A DNA stretch of 64,000 bases from an uncultured Bacilli bacterium (GCA_934167665.1 CAKPLN010000001.1:1-64000); one strand, 5' to 3'; shown: positions 50,733-59,109, counted from the stretch's first letter. Numbers and translations are program-made. Notes: generated from the letters alone by a model not told the origin.

Positions 50733-51536
50733 ATGAATGAAATTAAAGAATATACAACAAAATTATTTGAAGATATAAAACATATAGGTGAATTTGGTAA
50801 TGAATATTGGTTAGCAAGAGAATTAAAAAATGTTTTAGGATATAATCAATGGAGAAGTATAAATGATTTAATAGAAAGAGCTAAAGTAGCTTGTAAAGAA
50901 AGCAAATATAATGTAGATGACCATTTTGCGTTGTACCGCAAAATGGTTGGTATAGGTTCTAAAACTCAAAGAAAAGTTATAGATTATAAACTATCTAGAT
51001 ATGCTTGTTATTTAATTGTAATGAATGGTAATCCTAAAAAGGAAATAATAGCTCTAGGTCAAACTTACTTTGCTATTCAAACAAGGAAACAAGAACTTTC
51101 TGAAAAAGAATATAATGAACTTACTGAAGATGAGAAAAGACTATATCGAAGAAATCAAACAAGAAAAGGAAATTATAATTTAAATCAAACTGCAATTAAA
51201 AGTGGAGTAAAAGATATAGCTAGATTTCATAATGCAGGATATAAAGGTCTTTATAATGGTGAAACAGCAGATGATATTTTTAAAAGAAAGAAACTAAGGT
51301 ATAGAGAAGACATCTTAGATAATATGGGTAGTGAAGAACTTGCGGATAACATATTTAGAATTGCTCAAACAGATGCCAAATTAAAACGAGATAATGTAAA
51401 TAATGAATATACAGCAAATAGTGTTCATTATGAAGTAGGTAAAGAAGTTAGAAATAGCATTAAAAGATTAGGTGGTACTATGCCTGAAGATTTACCGACT
51501 CCTAAAACAAGTTTAAAAGAATTAGAAAAAAGATAG
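50733..51536 (+). CDS. dinD: DinD-like DNA-damage-inducible protein D
   Basis: 267 residues. It starts with a Bro-N-type module (EYWLARELKNVLGY, WRSINDLIERAKVAC, DYKLSRYACYLIVMNGNP, ALGQTYFAIQTRKQEL) and continues with the DinD-specific half (SGVKDIARFHNAGYKGLYNGETADDIFKRK, LGGTMPEDLPTP). E. coli DinD inhibits RecA filaments after damage; relatives are common on mobile islands. ATG 50733 is read from the GGAAGGAAG site at the end of the comEC repeat, so it is coupled to comEC. It is the first cargo gene of the proximal insertion module. Confidence 0.85.
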   Translation: MNEIKEYTTKLFEDIKHIGEFGNEYWLARELKNVLGYNQWRSINDLIERAKVACKESKYNVDDHFALYRKMVGIGSKTQRKVIDYKLSRYACYLIVMNGNPKKEIIALGQTYFAIQTRKQELSEKEYNELTEDEKRLYRRNQTRKGNYNLNQTAIKSGVKDIARFHNAGYKGLYNGETADDIFKRKKLRYREDILDNMGSEELADNIFRIAQTDAKLKRDNVNNEYTANSVHYEVGKEVRNSIKRLGGTMPEDLPTPKTSLKELEKR

Positions 51537-51563
51537 TAAAAAACTAAAAGAATGATAACAATG

Positions 51564-51572
51564 TGATATAAT
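51564..51572 (+). promoter_or_regulatory. Extended -10 promoter before the CYTH-like gene
   Basis: TGATATAAT, 18 bp upstream of the GTG start. The same element precedes the second gene of the other module (53692-53700). Confidence 0.5.
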
Positions 51573-51589
51573 AAATTTAAGGTGATTAT

Positions 51590-52168
51590 GTGTTAGTAGT
51601 TGAATTAGGTTTATATTTAGATAGACCATATCTTTATTATGAAAATATATTAAAACAAAATGGTCTTAAATGTGTTTTTGAATGTGTTACTCATGATTTA
51701 TATTACACTAATAATGATTTTTCAAACATTGATAACATGACTGAAAAAGAGCTAAAAGATGTTTGCATTAGAGTGAGAAAAGTTAATGATGGAGATTATG
51801 AGATTCAAAACAAAATATTAAAGGAATATAAAAGAAAGAAAATTAAGTCATCTAAAATAAATAAATTAGAAAAAAAATTTAAGCAATATGGATATAGAAA
51901 AGTGTTTGATACAATAAAATATGATCACCAATGGTATAAAGAAGGAATGACTACTAGAGTTCAACTTCAAGAAACGAAAGATATTGGTTTGTTGGTGTAT
52001 TTAGACAATAAAGCTTATTATGAATTTGATTTGGAAAATCAAAGAAGGAAATTAATAGATGAGTTAAATAGTTATGGATTTAATTTTAATTATGATACTT
52101 TAGGATTGGACAAATTAAGGACATTATATTATCGTAAAGAATGTTTTAGTAATAATCAAAATGGTTAA
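51590..52168 (+). CDS. Hypothetical cargo protein, possibly CYTH-like
   Basis: 192 residues, soluble. The N-terminal VVELGLYLD..., THDLYYTN and CIRVRK, and later TTRVQLQE and GLLVYLDNKAYYEFD recall the alternating charged strands of CYTH/triphosphatase tunnels, but the ExExK signature is not present in standard form, so the assignment is weak. GTG start after AAGGTGAT; the ATG two bases before it meets an immediate stop. Second cargo gene of the proximal module, closed by a terminator. Confidence 0.5.
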   Translation: MLVVELGLYLDRPYLYYENILKQNGLKCVFECVTHDLYYTNNDFSNIDNMTEKELKDVCIRVRKVNDGDYEIQNKILKEYKRKKIKSSKINKLEKKFKQYGYRKVFDTIKYDHQWYKEGMTTRVQLQETKDIGLLVYLDNKAYYEFDLENQRRKLIDELNSYGFNFNYDTLGLDKLRTLYYRKECFSNNQNG

Positions 52169-52192
52169 GATTGCAAATTGTAATCTTTTTCT
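52167..52192 (+). terminator. Terminator of the proximal cargo module
   Basis: Stem aagattgc / gtaatctt (one G-T pair), loop aaatt, followed by Ts. The conserved junction box begins right after it. Confidence 0.65.
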
Positions 52193-52227
52193 TTGCTAAA
52201 ATCCGTATGTATAAACGATAATCACCA
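52188..52227 (+). repeat. Junction box before comEC repeat copy 2
   Basis: The segment ctttgctaaaatccgtatgt and the bases up to the comEC repeat match the equivalent segment at 54636-54671 (ctttacttaaattcgtatac...). It does not occur upstream of the native comEC 3' end at 50147. This makes it a candidate recombination or element-end sequence. Confidence 0.6.
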
Positions 52228-52797
52228 CATGGCGACTACGACCATATGGGAGAAGCAAAAAATATAGTAAATAACATCAAAGTAGAAAATGTTATTTTTA
52301 ATTGTGGTAGTTATAGCAACTTAGAAAAGAGTCTTATTAAGCATTTAAAAAGTAAAAACATATTATATTATTCATGTATAAAAGAATTAAATCTTTCTAG
52401 TTATAAACTTCAGTTTTTAACTACTAAAGTCTATGATAATGAAAATGATAATTCTAATGTTATCTACTTAAAATATAATAACTATAAATTTCTTTTTATG
52501 GGAGATGCAGGAGTAGAGAAAGAAAGAGATATTTTAAAAAAATATAATATATCTAATATAGATGTATTAAAAGTAGGGTATCATGGAAGTAAAACAAGCA
52601 GTGGTAAAAAATTTATTGATGAAATTAATCCTAAATATAGCATTATTAGTGTTGGCAAAAATAACAGATATGGGCATCCGAATAAAGAAGTATTGAATAA
52701 TCTAAATAATTCAAAAATATATAGAACAGATCAAGATGGTAGTATTATGTTTAAAATTAAAAAATATAAATTACAAATTGAGACTTGTAGTCCATAG
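52228..52797 (+). pseudogene. comEC 3'-end duplicate, copy 2
   Basis: A 570-bp copy of the metallo-beta-lactamase half of comEC, same length as the native segment and with an open frame (ATG 52246) to the same stop. It is near-identical at both ends but diverged in the middle (about 52525-52651). The motif VGHHGS is changed to VGYHGS, which removes a metal-site histidine, and there is no competence domain or ribosome site, so it is taken as non-functional. It ends with the same gaagga tail that feeds the next gene. Confidence 0.85.
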
Positions 52798-52803
52798 GAA
52801 GGA

Positions 52804-53694
52804 GTAGACAAGAATTATTACAATGAGATAAAAAATGAATTAGTAAATAATGAGATAAATCGGGAAGTTAAAAATTATTCAATTAATAAGAGTGATTTGG
52901 ATGCATATTACAATGTTGGAAGAATGTTAAGTGAAGCAGGTAATCATTATGGAGAAGGAATAATAAAAGAATATTCGAAGAGATTAACATATGAATTAGG
53001 TAAGGGTTATAGTAAGAGAAATCTATGGTTAATGTTAAAGTTTTATGAGTTGAATGAAAAAGTGCAGACACTGTCTGCACAATTATCTTGGTCGCATTAT
53101 TGTGAATTACTATCTTTTGAGAATACTGATAAAATTAATTATTACATAGAATTAGTTAAAAATAATAATTTATCAGTTAGGCAGTTAAGAGAAAGAATAA
53201 AATCTAATGAATATGAAAGACTTCCGGAATCTACTAAAAATAAATCAGTAGAACAAAAAGAATCCGATATAGTTGATTTTATCAAGAATCCAATTTTGAT
53301 TAAAAATAGCAATAAGTATGATATATTTTCAGAGAAAGTATTACAAAAATTAATTTTGGAAGATATTGAAAATTTTTTAGAAGAATTAGGAATAGGGTTT
53401 ACTTTTATAAAAAGTGAATATCCAATTAAATTAGGTAATAGATACAACTATATTGATTTATTACTTTATAATATTAAATATAGGTGTTATGTAGTCGTAG
53501 AATTAAAGATAACAGAACTTAAGAAAGAGCATACTGGACAAATTATGACTTATATGAATTATTTAGATAAGAATATAAAAACTATTGAAGAAAATGATAC
53601 AGTAGGAATTATCATTTGTAAACAGGATAACTCCTACGTTATAAAATATTGTTCGGATGCAAGAATTGTTATAAGAGAATATGAGTTGGTATGA
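52804..53694 (+). CDS. DUF1016/YhcG-family PD-(D/E)XK nuclease, start codon lost or unusual
   Basis: About 296 residues. N-terminal DUF1016_N: YYNEIKNELVNNEINREVKNYS, DLDAYYNVGRMLSEAG, HYGEGIIKEYSKRLTYELG, LSAQLSWSHYCELL. C-terminal nuclease domain: GFTFIKSEYPIKLGNRYNYIDLLLY...YVVVELK, the D...ExK core. YhcG-type nucleases occur with restriction systems and defence islands. Homology begins at once after the comEC copy 2 stop (DKNYYNEIK), but no ATG, GTG or TTG precedes it; the codon before GAC is GTA (52804). The first standard in-frame start is TTG 52897, which would drop the first 31 codons. The gene may be truncated at the insertion junction. Confidence 0.75.
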   Translation, partial: VDKNYYNEIKNELVNNEINREVKNYSINKSDLDAYYNVGRMLSEAGNHYGEGIIKEYSKRLTYELGKGYSKRNLWLMLKFYELNEKVQTLSAQLSWSHYCELLSFENTDKINYYIELVKNNNLSVRQLRERIKSNEYERLPESTKNKSVEQKESDIVDFIKNPILIKNSNKYDIFSEKVLQKLILEDIENFLEELGIGFTFIKSEYPIKLGNRYNYIDLLLYNIKYRCYVVVELKITELKKEHTGQIMTYMNYLDKNIKTIEENDTVGIIICKQDNSYVIKYCSDARIVIREYELV

Positions 53695-53700
53695 TATAAT
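53692..53700 (+). promoter_or_regulatory. Extended -10 promoter before the transglutaminase-like gene
   Basis: TGATATAAT overlapping the stop of the DUF1016 gene and 20 bp before the ATG; the same element as at 51564-51572. Confidence 0.5.
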
Positions 53701-53719
53701 ATCTATAGGATGTGGTTAT

Positions 53720-54604
53720 ATGACAAAAGAAGAAATTAATAAAATAATATTTAGTCTTGAAACGGATGAAGATATCATTGAGTTTGTTAACAAAAGAATA
53801 GCAGAGTTAGAAAATAATTCAGTTGAAACTACAGTAGGTCAAAACTACACGACAACATTTAAAGAATATATTTCAGAAAAGACTCATTATAAAGCAGGAG
53901 AAAAATTAAAAGATGCAGAATGCCCTGATTTAGTATATGACGATATAATTCCATATGTTAATTTGATAAAAGCAATTAAACGAAATAGTTGGTATAGTGA
54001 ACTTACATTGTTTTCTACAATATTTTTTGAAATATACAATTATTTACCAAGTGATGATATTGGTCTAGGGAGAGCTTTTACATATTATGGAAATAAAGGA
54101 AAAAGGGTGTCAATAAAACAAATTAGAGATAATGCTTGTGCATTTTGTTCTGAAAAATCTGGATTGGCACACAATATGTTTAAATTTTTAGGGATTGATT
54201 CTGAAGTTGTTTGTGGTTATAGAGATTTAGAAAGACATGCATATAATATTATTTATCCAAATGGATATGATAATGAACCAATGGTAATATATGACCCATC
54301 ATTCTTTGTTAATTTTATCAAAGGCGGAAATAAATTATCTTTTGGATATTTCAATGCATTACGAAGAGAAGATTATGAAAAATTAATGTCAGGAATACCG
54401 GTAAAAATTGATTTATCAAAAACAGAGAAAAATTATAGACAGCTATATAGTTTTGGAGATGAATATGTTTTTGAAGGAGATACTGCATCTTATATTGCTG
54501 GTTTAGATAGAAAAAAAGAATTGCCTGAAGATAATATTACAGATGATTTATATTATTCTACTCATTTAGAAAACGGAGTTGAAACTATATCACATAAATT
54601 ATAA
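53720..54604 (+). CDS. Transglutaminase-like cysteine protein (cargo)
   Basis: 294 residues, no signal peptide. The middle carries a plausible transglutaminase/papain-type triad in the right order and spacing: Cys in AFCSEKSGLAHNMFKFLGID, His in LERHAYNIIYPNG, Asp in VIYDPS. The N-terminal 90 residues are helical and charged. Proteins of this kind hydrolyse or cross-link amide bonds; in defence or toxin settings they may modify host targets, but no specific family is recognised. ATG 53720 follows AGGATGTGG. Second cargo gene of the distal module. Confidence 0.6.
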   Translation: MTKEEINKIIFSLETDEDIIEFVNKRIAELENNSVETTVGQNYTTTFKEYISEKTHYKAGEKLKDAECPDLVYDDIIPYVNLIKAIKRNSWYSELTLFSTIFFEIYNYLPSDDIGLGRAFTYYGNKGKRVSIKQIRDNACAFCSEKSGLAHNMFKFLGIDSEVVCGYRDLERHAYNIIYPNGYDNEPMVIYDPSFFVNFIKGGNKLSFGYFNALRREDYEKLMSGIPVKIDLSKTEKNYRQLYSFGDEYVFEGDTASYIAGLDRKKELPEDNITDDLYYSTHLENGVETISHKL

Positions 54605-54635
54605 CTGAGAGTTATTAATTTGATAGTTCTGCTTC

Positions 54636-54671
54636 TTTACTTAAATTCGTATACATAAACGTATGCCCCCA
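54636..54671 (+). repeat. Junction box before comEC repeat copy 3
   Basis: Same box as 52188-52227 with several substitutions (cttaaattcgtatacataa in place of ctaaaatccgtatgtataa, then a C-rich stretch and acatggg). It follows a weak terminator-like hairpin (gagttatt / gatagttc). Confidence 0.55.
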
Positions 54672-55058
54672 CATGGGACTATGATCATATGGGAGAAGCA
54701 AGCAATATAGTAAATAACATTAAAGTAGGAAATGTTATTTTTAATTGTGGTAATTATAACAACATAGAAAAGAGTATTATTAAGCATTTAAAAAGTAAAA
54801 ATATATCATATTATTCATGTATAAAAGAATTAAATCTTTCTGGTTATAATACTAAAGTCTATGATAATGAAAATGATAATTCTAATGTCATCTACTTAAA
54901 ATATAATAACTATAAATTTCTTTTTATGTGAGATGTGAAAATAGATAAAGGAAAAGATATATAAGAAAAATATAATCTAAAATGTATAGAACAGATAAAG
55001 AAGATATCATTGAAATAACTTTAAATCAGAATAGTTATAATATTAAAAATTAAAGTCC
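54672..55058 (+). pseudogene. comEC 3'-end duplicate, copy 3 (decayed)
   Basis: Clearly homologous to the comEC 3' end (MGEASNIVNN, NVIFNCGNYNN, KVYDNENDNSNVIYLKYNNYKFLFM) but with a 15-bp deletion in the middle, a stop where the native frame reads GDAG, further stops, and a large deletion that joins the region after aaaaatataat to a degraded version of tatagaacagat...; it fades out near agtccc at 55058. It is the most decayed copy, hence probably the oldest. Nothing else was recognised between its end and dnaI (55179). Confidence 0.85.
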
Positions 55059-55178
55059 CTAAACTAAGAGATTAACCTTATCAAAATTCATCTACTGCTT
55101 TATACTTTTATATTTAAAAATTCATAATACCTAGACAATTTTAATCAATTTAGATAAAATAACAGGTGTGGTGATAAT

Positions 55179-56084
55179 ATGAAAAATATGGATAATATTG
55201 TTGGTAAAGTCGATGAAGTGAAATTAACTCAGTCTTTTATTGATGCCTGTAGTGATAAGAATTTTAAAGACTATGTCTATAGCTTAGATATAAGTGAAAA
55301 TATCTTAAAAAAATATACTTCAAGCCTAGAAGATGCTCATATAGAATATAGAAATTGTCAAAACTGTTCTTCACTAGATAAGTGTCAAAACAAAGTACGA
55401 GGATATGCATATACACCCGAGAAAAATAATGATATGATAACTTTTTCATACGTTGCCTGTCCAAAATATCAAAAACAGCTTAAAGATGATTCATATCGTA
55501 AAAATCTCCAACTATTTGATATGCCTAAAGACATTTTAAATGCTTCTTTATCAAACCTATATAAAGATGATAAAGCTCGTCTACCAATAATTAAGTATTT
55601 TCAGTATTTTATTAACGAATATGATAAAAATGAAAAACCTAAAGGATTATATTTAACAGGATCTTTTGGCTCTGGAAAAACTTACATGATTGCTGCTTTG
55701 TTTAATGAACTAGCCAAAAAGGAGATTAAGAGCGTTTTAATATATTACCCAGAATTTTTGAGAAGTCTAAAAGCTTCCTTCCAAACTAATTACAGTGATA
55801 AATTTGAATATATAAAAAAAGTTTCCTTATTACTTCTAGATGATATTGGGGCTGAAAATTGTAGTCCTTGGTCTAGAGATGAAGTTTTAGGACCTATTCT
55901 TCAATACCGTATGGAAAGTCACCTACCAACTTTTTTTACTTCCAACTTATCATTAGAAGAACTTGAAACTTCCCTTGCAATCACTTCTTCTAATGCTGAT
56001 AAGGTTAAAGCTAGAAGAATAATTGAAAGAATAAAACAACTAACAACAACAATAGAATTAATAAGTAAAAATAGAAGATATTAG
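55179..56084 (+). CDS. dnaI: Primosomal protein DnaI (helicase loader)
   Basis: 301 residues. N-terminal helicase-interaction domain with a Cys cluster (CQNCSSLDKCQ, later CPKY) of the DnaI zinc-binding type, and a C-terminal AAA+ ATPase: Walker A GSFGSGKTYM, Walker B LLLLDDIGAE, sensor 1 TFFTSNLS, RIIERI with the sensor 2 arginine. It loads the replicative helicase at origins. ATG after GGTGTGGTGAT. Position upstream of thrS matches the Bacillus order. Confidence 0.92.
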   Translation: MKNMDNIVGKVDEVKLTQSFIDACSDKNFKDYVYSLDISENILKKYTSSLEDAHIEYRNCQNCSSLDKCQNKVRGYAYTPEKNNDMITFSYVACPKYQKQLKDDSYRKNLQLFDMPKDILNASLSNLYKDDKARLPIIKYFQYFINEYDKNEKPKGLYLTGSFGSGKTYMIAALFNELAKKEIKSVLIYYPEFLRSLKASFQTNYSDKFEYIKKVSLLLLDDIGAENCSPWSRDEVLGPILQYRMESHLPTFFTSNLSLEELETSLAITSSNADKVKARRIIERIKQLTTTIELISKNRRY

Positions 56085-56102
56085 ATAAGTAACTTCCTAA
56101 AT

Positions 56103-56130
56103 TTGACAAAATGTAAAAAAACAGTATAAT
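56103..56130 (+). promoter_or_regulatory. Sigma-A promoter of the M23 peptidase gene
   Basis: TTGACA, 16-bp spacer, TATAAT, 25 bp before the ATG. Confidence 0.75.
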
Positions 56131-56154
56131 AAGCGCTAATTTGGAAGTGAATTT

Positions 56155-56919
56155 ATGAAAAAAAGTGCTTATACTAAGAAAAAAATAATAGTTTTTACAT
56201 CTGTTTTTCTACTTTTAGTAGCATCATACTTATTTATAACTAAAGAACTAAAAGTAAATGGTAATAAAACTAATTTAATTTTTGAATCATTTAATATTAA
56301 AAATATATCAACCGTACAAGTTGCTTTTAAGAATGGTAACATAATGAGTACCAATGAAGAGATTATTAATTATAAAGAAGAGTTTTCTTCTAACCAAGGA
56401 GAAAATAATCAAATTGAACTTCCAAATATAGAAAAAATAAGTTTAGGACCTAAGTGGCAATTACCAACTCATTCTGGTTATATTACAAGTTACCCTAATT
56501 ATTATCATGTAGCTTATGATATTACAAGTTCAAATGGAACAAATGAAACAGTATATCCTATAGCTGATGGAGTAGTATCAGGTATTTATAGTGATACTGC
56601 TGGTGCCTTAATAGTAACTATGTATCACAATATTGATGGTGTTAATTATACATCTCAATATGTACATCTTTCATCATATGCCCAAGGCTTATATGTTGGC
56701 AAAGCTTTAACTAAAAATGATCCACTAGGTCAAATGGGAAGAACCGGTATTGCAACAGGTGTTCATTTACATGTAACTGTTGTTGACAACTGTATCTTAT
56801 TTGATCCTAATGATATCAATTGTAAAGATTTAAATAGTTTCTTTAGATATACTAGATTACGCTATAATGAAGGCTTTACAGGACTAAATAATTTATTAAA
56901 TGTACCACAACAATGGTAA
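56155..56919 (+). CDS. M23 (LytM-type) zinc endopeptidase-like membrane protein
   Basis: 254 residues. N-terminal membrane anchor (residues 10-27), linker, then an M23 domain: YHVAYDIT (HxxxD zinc ligands), GVVSGIYSD, YVHLSS, and GVHLHVTV (HxH). The metal ligands are intact, so it could cleave peptidoglycan cross-bridges. It resembles SpoIIQ-type membrane M23 proteins in layout, but those often lack ligands. Own promoter; GGAAGTGA ribosome site. Confidence 0.85.
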   Translation: MKKSAYTKKKIIVFTSVFLLLVASYLFITKELKVNGNKTNLIFESFNIKNISTVQVAFKNGNIMSTNEEIINYKEEFSSNQGENNQIELPNIEKISLGPKWQLPTHSGYITSYPNYYHVAYDITSSNGTNETVYPIADGVVSGIYSDTAGALIVTMYHNIDGVNYTSQYVHLSSYAQGLYVGKALTKNDPLGQMGRTGIATGVHLHVTVVDNCILFDPNDINCKDLNSFFRYTRLRYNEGFTGLNNLLNVPQQW

Positions 56920-56925
56920 AAAATA

Positions 56926-56954
56926 TTGCTAAAAACCTAACTTCGTGGTATATT
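56926..56954 (+). promoter_or_regulatory. Promoter of the thrS T-box leader
   Basis: TTGCTA, 17-bp spacer, TATATT, just after the peptidase gene. Confidence 0.6.
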
Positions 56955-56960
56955 AAAAAC

Positions 56961-57172
56961 ATCCATTAAATACAATGATGAAGGACATGATAAACTATCT
57001 AAGTTTTTAAGAGAATTCGTGGTTGGTGCAAACGAATAGCATTTAGTTTATTACTACCTTTTTAGTAGAATTATTAAAAGTAATTCCGGCTCTTTAAAGT
57101 CGTTATTTAAAATAAGTTAAACCAAGGATGGTACCGTGTAATTCACTCCTATTTTAAATAGGAGTTTTTATT
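56961..57172 (+). ncRNA. T-box riboswitch (threonine) with terminator
   Basis: This gene-free stretch before thrS is a T-box leader. Stem I elements: aagagaattcgtggttggtgc (AG bulge and apical loop consensus). The specifier region has act followed by A (57053-57055), a Thr codon, with acc next to it. The T-box sequence is aaggatggtaccgtg (57124-57138), and its TGGT can pair with the ACCA end of uncharged tRNA. The terminator is actccta / taggagt plus T run (57145-57170). Uncharged tRNA-Thr would favour the antiterminator and thrS expression. Confidence 0.92.
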
Positions 57173-57230
57173 TGTATTAAAAGATGGAGTAATAAGTAAC
57201 AATTATTAAATATTAATAGGAGGAAATAAA

Positions 57231-58994
57231 ATGGTAAATATTAAAGAAGATGCAAAATTAAGTGTATTAAATCATTCATGCGCCCATTTACTAGCACAAG
57301 CTGTAAAACACTTATACCCAAATGCTATGTTTTGGGTAGGGCCAGTAATAGAAGATGGTTTCTATTATGATATAGATTTAGGTGATGTTACTTTAACCGA
57401 AGATGATTTAGCAAAAATTGAACATGAAATGAAAAAAATCGCTAAAGATGGTAAAAAAATCATTCGTCATGAATTAACTAAAGCTGAAGCTTTAGAAAAA
57501 TTTAAAGATGATCCATATAAAATAGATTTAATTTCCCGTATGGATGAAAATGAAACAACAATTACTTGCTATAGCCAAGGTGATTTTACTGACCTTTGTC
57601 GTGGGCCTCACGTTGACTCAGTAAAGGAATTAAAGTATTTTAAACTAATTAAATTTAGTGGTGCTTACTGGAAAGGTGACGCTAAAAATAAAATGCTCCA
57701 AAGAATATATGGTGTATGTTATGACAACGAAGAAGACTTAGAAAATCATTTAAAAGAACTAGAAGAAGCTAAAGAACGTGATCACAGAAAAATAGGTAAA
57801 GAACAAGAACTTTATATGAGTCATGAACTTGTAGGAGCAGGTATGCCATTATGGTTACCAAATGGTGCTATAATAAGAAAACAATTAGAAAATTATATAT
57901 ATGAAAAAGAACAAAAACTAGGTTATGAGCATGTATATACACCTTGTGTTGGTACTGTAAATCTATACAAGACATCTGGTCACTGGGATCACTATAAAGA
58001 AAATATGTTCCCAATGATGAAAGTTGATGATGAGGAATTTGTTCTTCGTCCAATGAACTGCCCACATCACATGCTAATATTTAAAAATAAGATGCACTCT
58101 TATCGTGATTTACCTATTCGTATTGGTGAATTTGCAACAGACTTCCGTTATGAAGCTAGTGGAGCTGTAAAAGGACTTGAAAGAGTTCGTTGTATGTGTC
58201 AAAACGATGCCCACTTATTCGTAACACCAGAACAAATTGGAGAAGAATTTAAAAAAGTCGTTAAATTAATTCTTGATGTATATCATGATTTTGGTATCGA
58301 AAATTATAAATTCCGTTTATCATTAAGAGATAAAGAAGACAAAGAAAAATACTTTGATGATGATAAAATGTGGAATGAAGCTGAGTCAAAATTACGTGAA
58401 GTATTAAATGACTTAGGTGTTGAATATTTTGAAGCTGTTGGTGAAGCTGCTTTTTACGGACCAAAATTAGACGTTGAAGTAAAACCAGCTGTCGGACCAG
58501 AAGTTACTTTATCAACTTGTCAATTGGATTTCCTATTACCAAGAAGATTTGAACTATCTTATATAAATAAAAATGGTGAAAAAGAAACACCAGTAGTTAT
58601 TCACCGTGCCATTTTCGGAACATTCGACCGTTTCACTGCTTTTTTAATTGAAGAGACAAAGGGTCGTTTCCCAACTTGGTTATCTCCAGTTCAAGTAAAA
58701 GTAATTCCTGTTAATCCAGAATTTCAAGGTGATTATGGGCAAAAAATTAAAGATTACTTAAATGAAAATGGTATTCGAGCTGAATTAGATGATCGTAATG
58801 AAAAGCTAGGATACCGTCTACGTGAAGCTCAAACTGCTAAAGTACCATATACTTTAATTTTAGGTGATGCTGAAAAAGAAAATAATACTGTATCATACCG
58901 CTTACACGGTCAAAAAGAAACAACAACACTACCAACAGAAGAATTCTTAAAGATGATAAAAGAAGAAATAGAGTCAAAAGCTTTAAGAAAATAG
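57231..58994 (+). CDS. thrS: Threonyl-tRNA synthetase lacking the TGS domain
   Basis: 587 residues, about 55-60 fewer than usual. The protein begins at SVLNHSCAHLLAQAVKHLYP, the start of the editing (N2) domain, so the N-terminal TGS/ubiquitin-like domain is missing. The editing site HSCAHLLAQA and CYSQGDFTDLCRGPHV are present. The class II catalytic core follows (FVLRPMNCPHHMLIFK with the zinc Cys, FRYEASGAVKGLERVR, HRAIFGTFDRF), and then the anticodon-binding domain (VKVIPVNPEF...). A strong AGGAGG 8 nt before the ATG and the T-box upstream fix the start. Confidence 0.95.
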   Translation: MVNIKEDAKLSVLNHSCAHLLAQAVKHLYPNAMFWVGPVIEDGFYYDIDLGDVTLTEDDLAKIEHEMKKIAKDGKKIIRHELTKAEALEKFKDDPYKIDLISRMDENETTITCYSQGDFTDLCRGPHVDSVKELKYFKLIKFSGAYWKGDAKNKMLQRIYGVCYDNEEDLENHLKELEEAKERDHRKIGKEQELYMSHELVGAGMPLWLPNGAIIRKQLENYIYEKEQKLGYEHVYTPCVGTVNLYKTSGHWDHYKENMFPMMKVDDEEFVLRPMNCPHHMLIFKNKMHSYRDLPIRIGEFATDFRYEASGAVKGLERVRCMCQNDAHLFVTPEQIGEEFKKVVKLILDVYHDFGIENYKFRLSLRDKEDKEKYFDDDKMWNEAESKLREVLNDLGVEYFEAVGEAAFYGPKLDVEVKPAVGPEVTLSTCQLDFLLPRRFELSYINKNGEKETPVVIHRAIFGTFDRFTAFLIEETKGRFPTWLSPVQVKVIPVNPEFQGDYGQKIKDYLNENGIRAELDDRNEKLGYRLREAQTAKVPYTLILGDAEKENNTVSYRLHGQKETTTLPTEEFLKMIKEEIESKALRK

Positions 58995-59015
58995 CCTGTT
59001 CAATAATTTACAATA

Positions 59016-59041
59016 AACCTCTAGTTTTTCTAGAGGTTTTT
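59016..59041 (+). terminator. Terminator of thrS
   Basis: 9-bp stem aacctctag / ctagaggtt, loop ttttt, followed by Ts. Confidence 0.85.
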
Positions 59042-59109
59042 GCTTGCAAAGATAAGTGCCAAAAGCAAGCCACCTATACTCAAAATGAACAGTACCCTAT
59101 AAATATTAC

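Noticed and set aside
52246..52797. Stand-alone metallo-beta-lactamase gene
   Set aside because: It is a duplicate of the comEC C-terminus that begins mid-domain, lacks a ribosome site and has lost a metal-site histidine.
54689..54931. A separate 80-residue gene
   Set aside because: It is the decayed third copy of the comEC 3' end with an internal deletion and early stop, not an independent gene.
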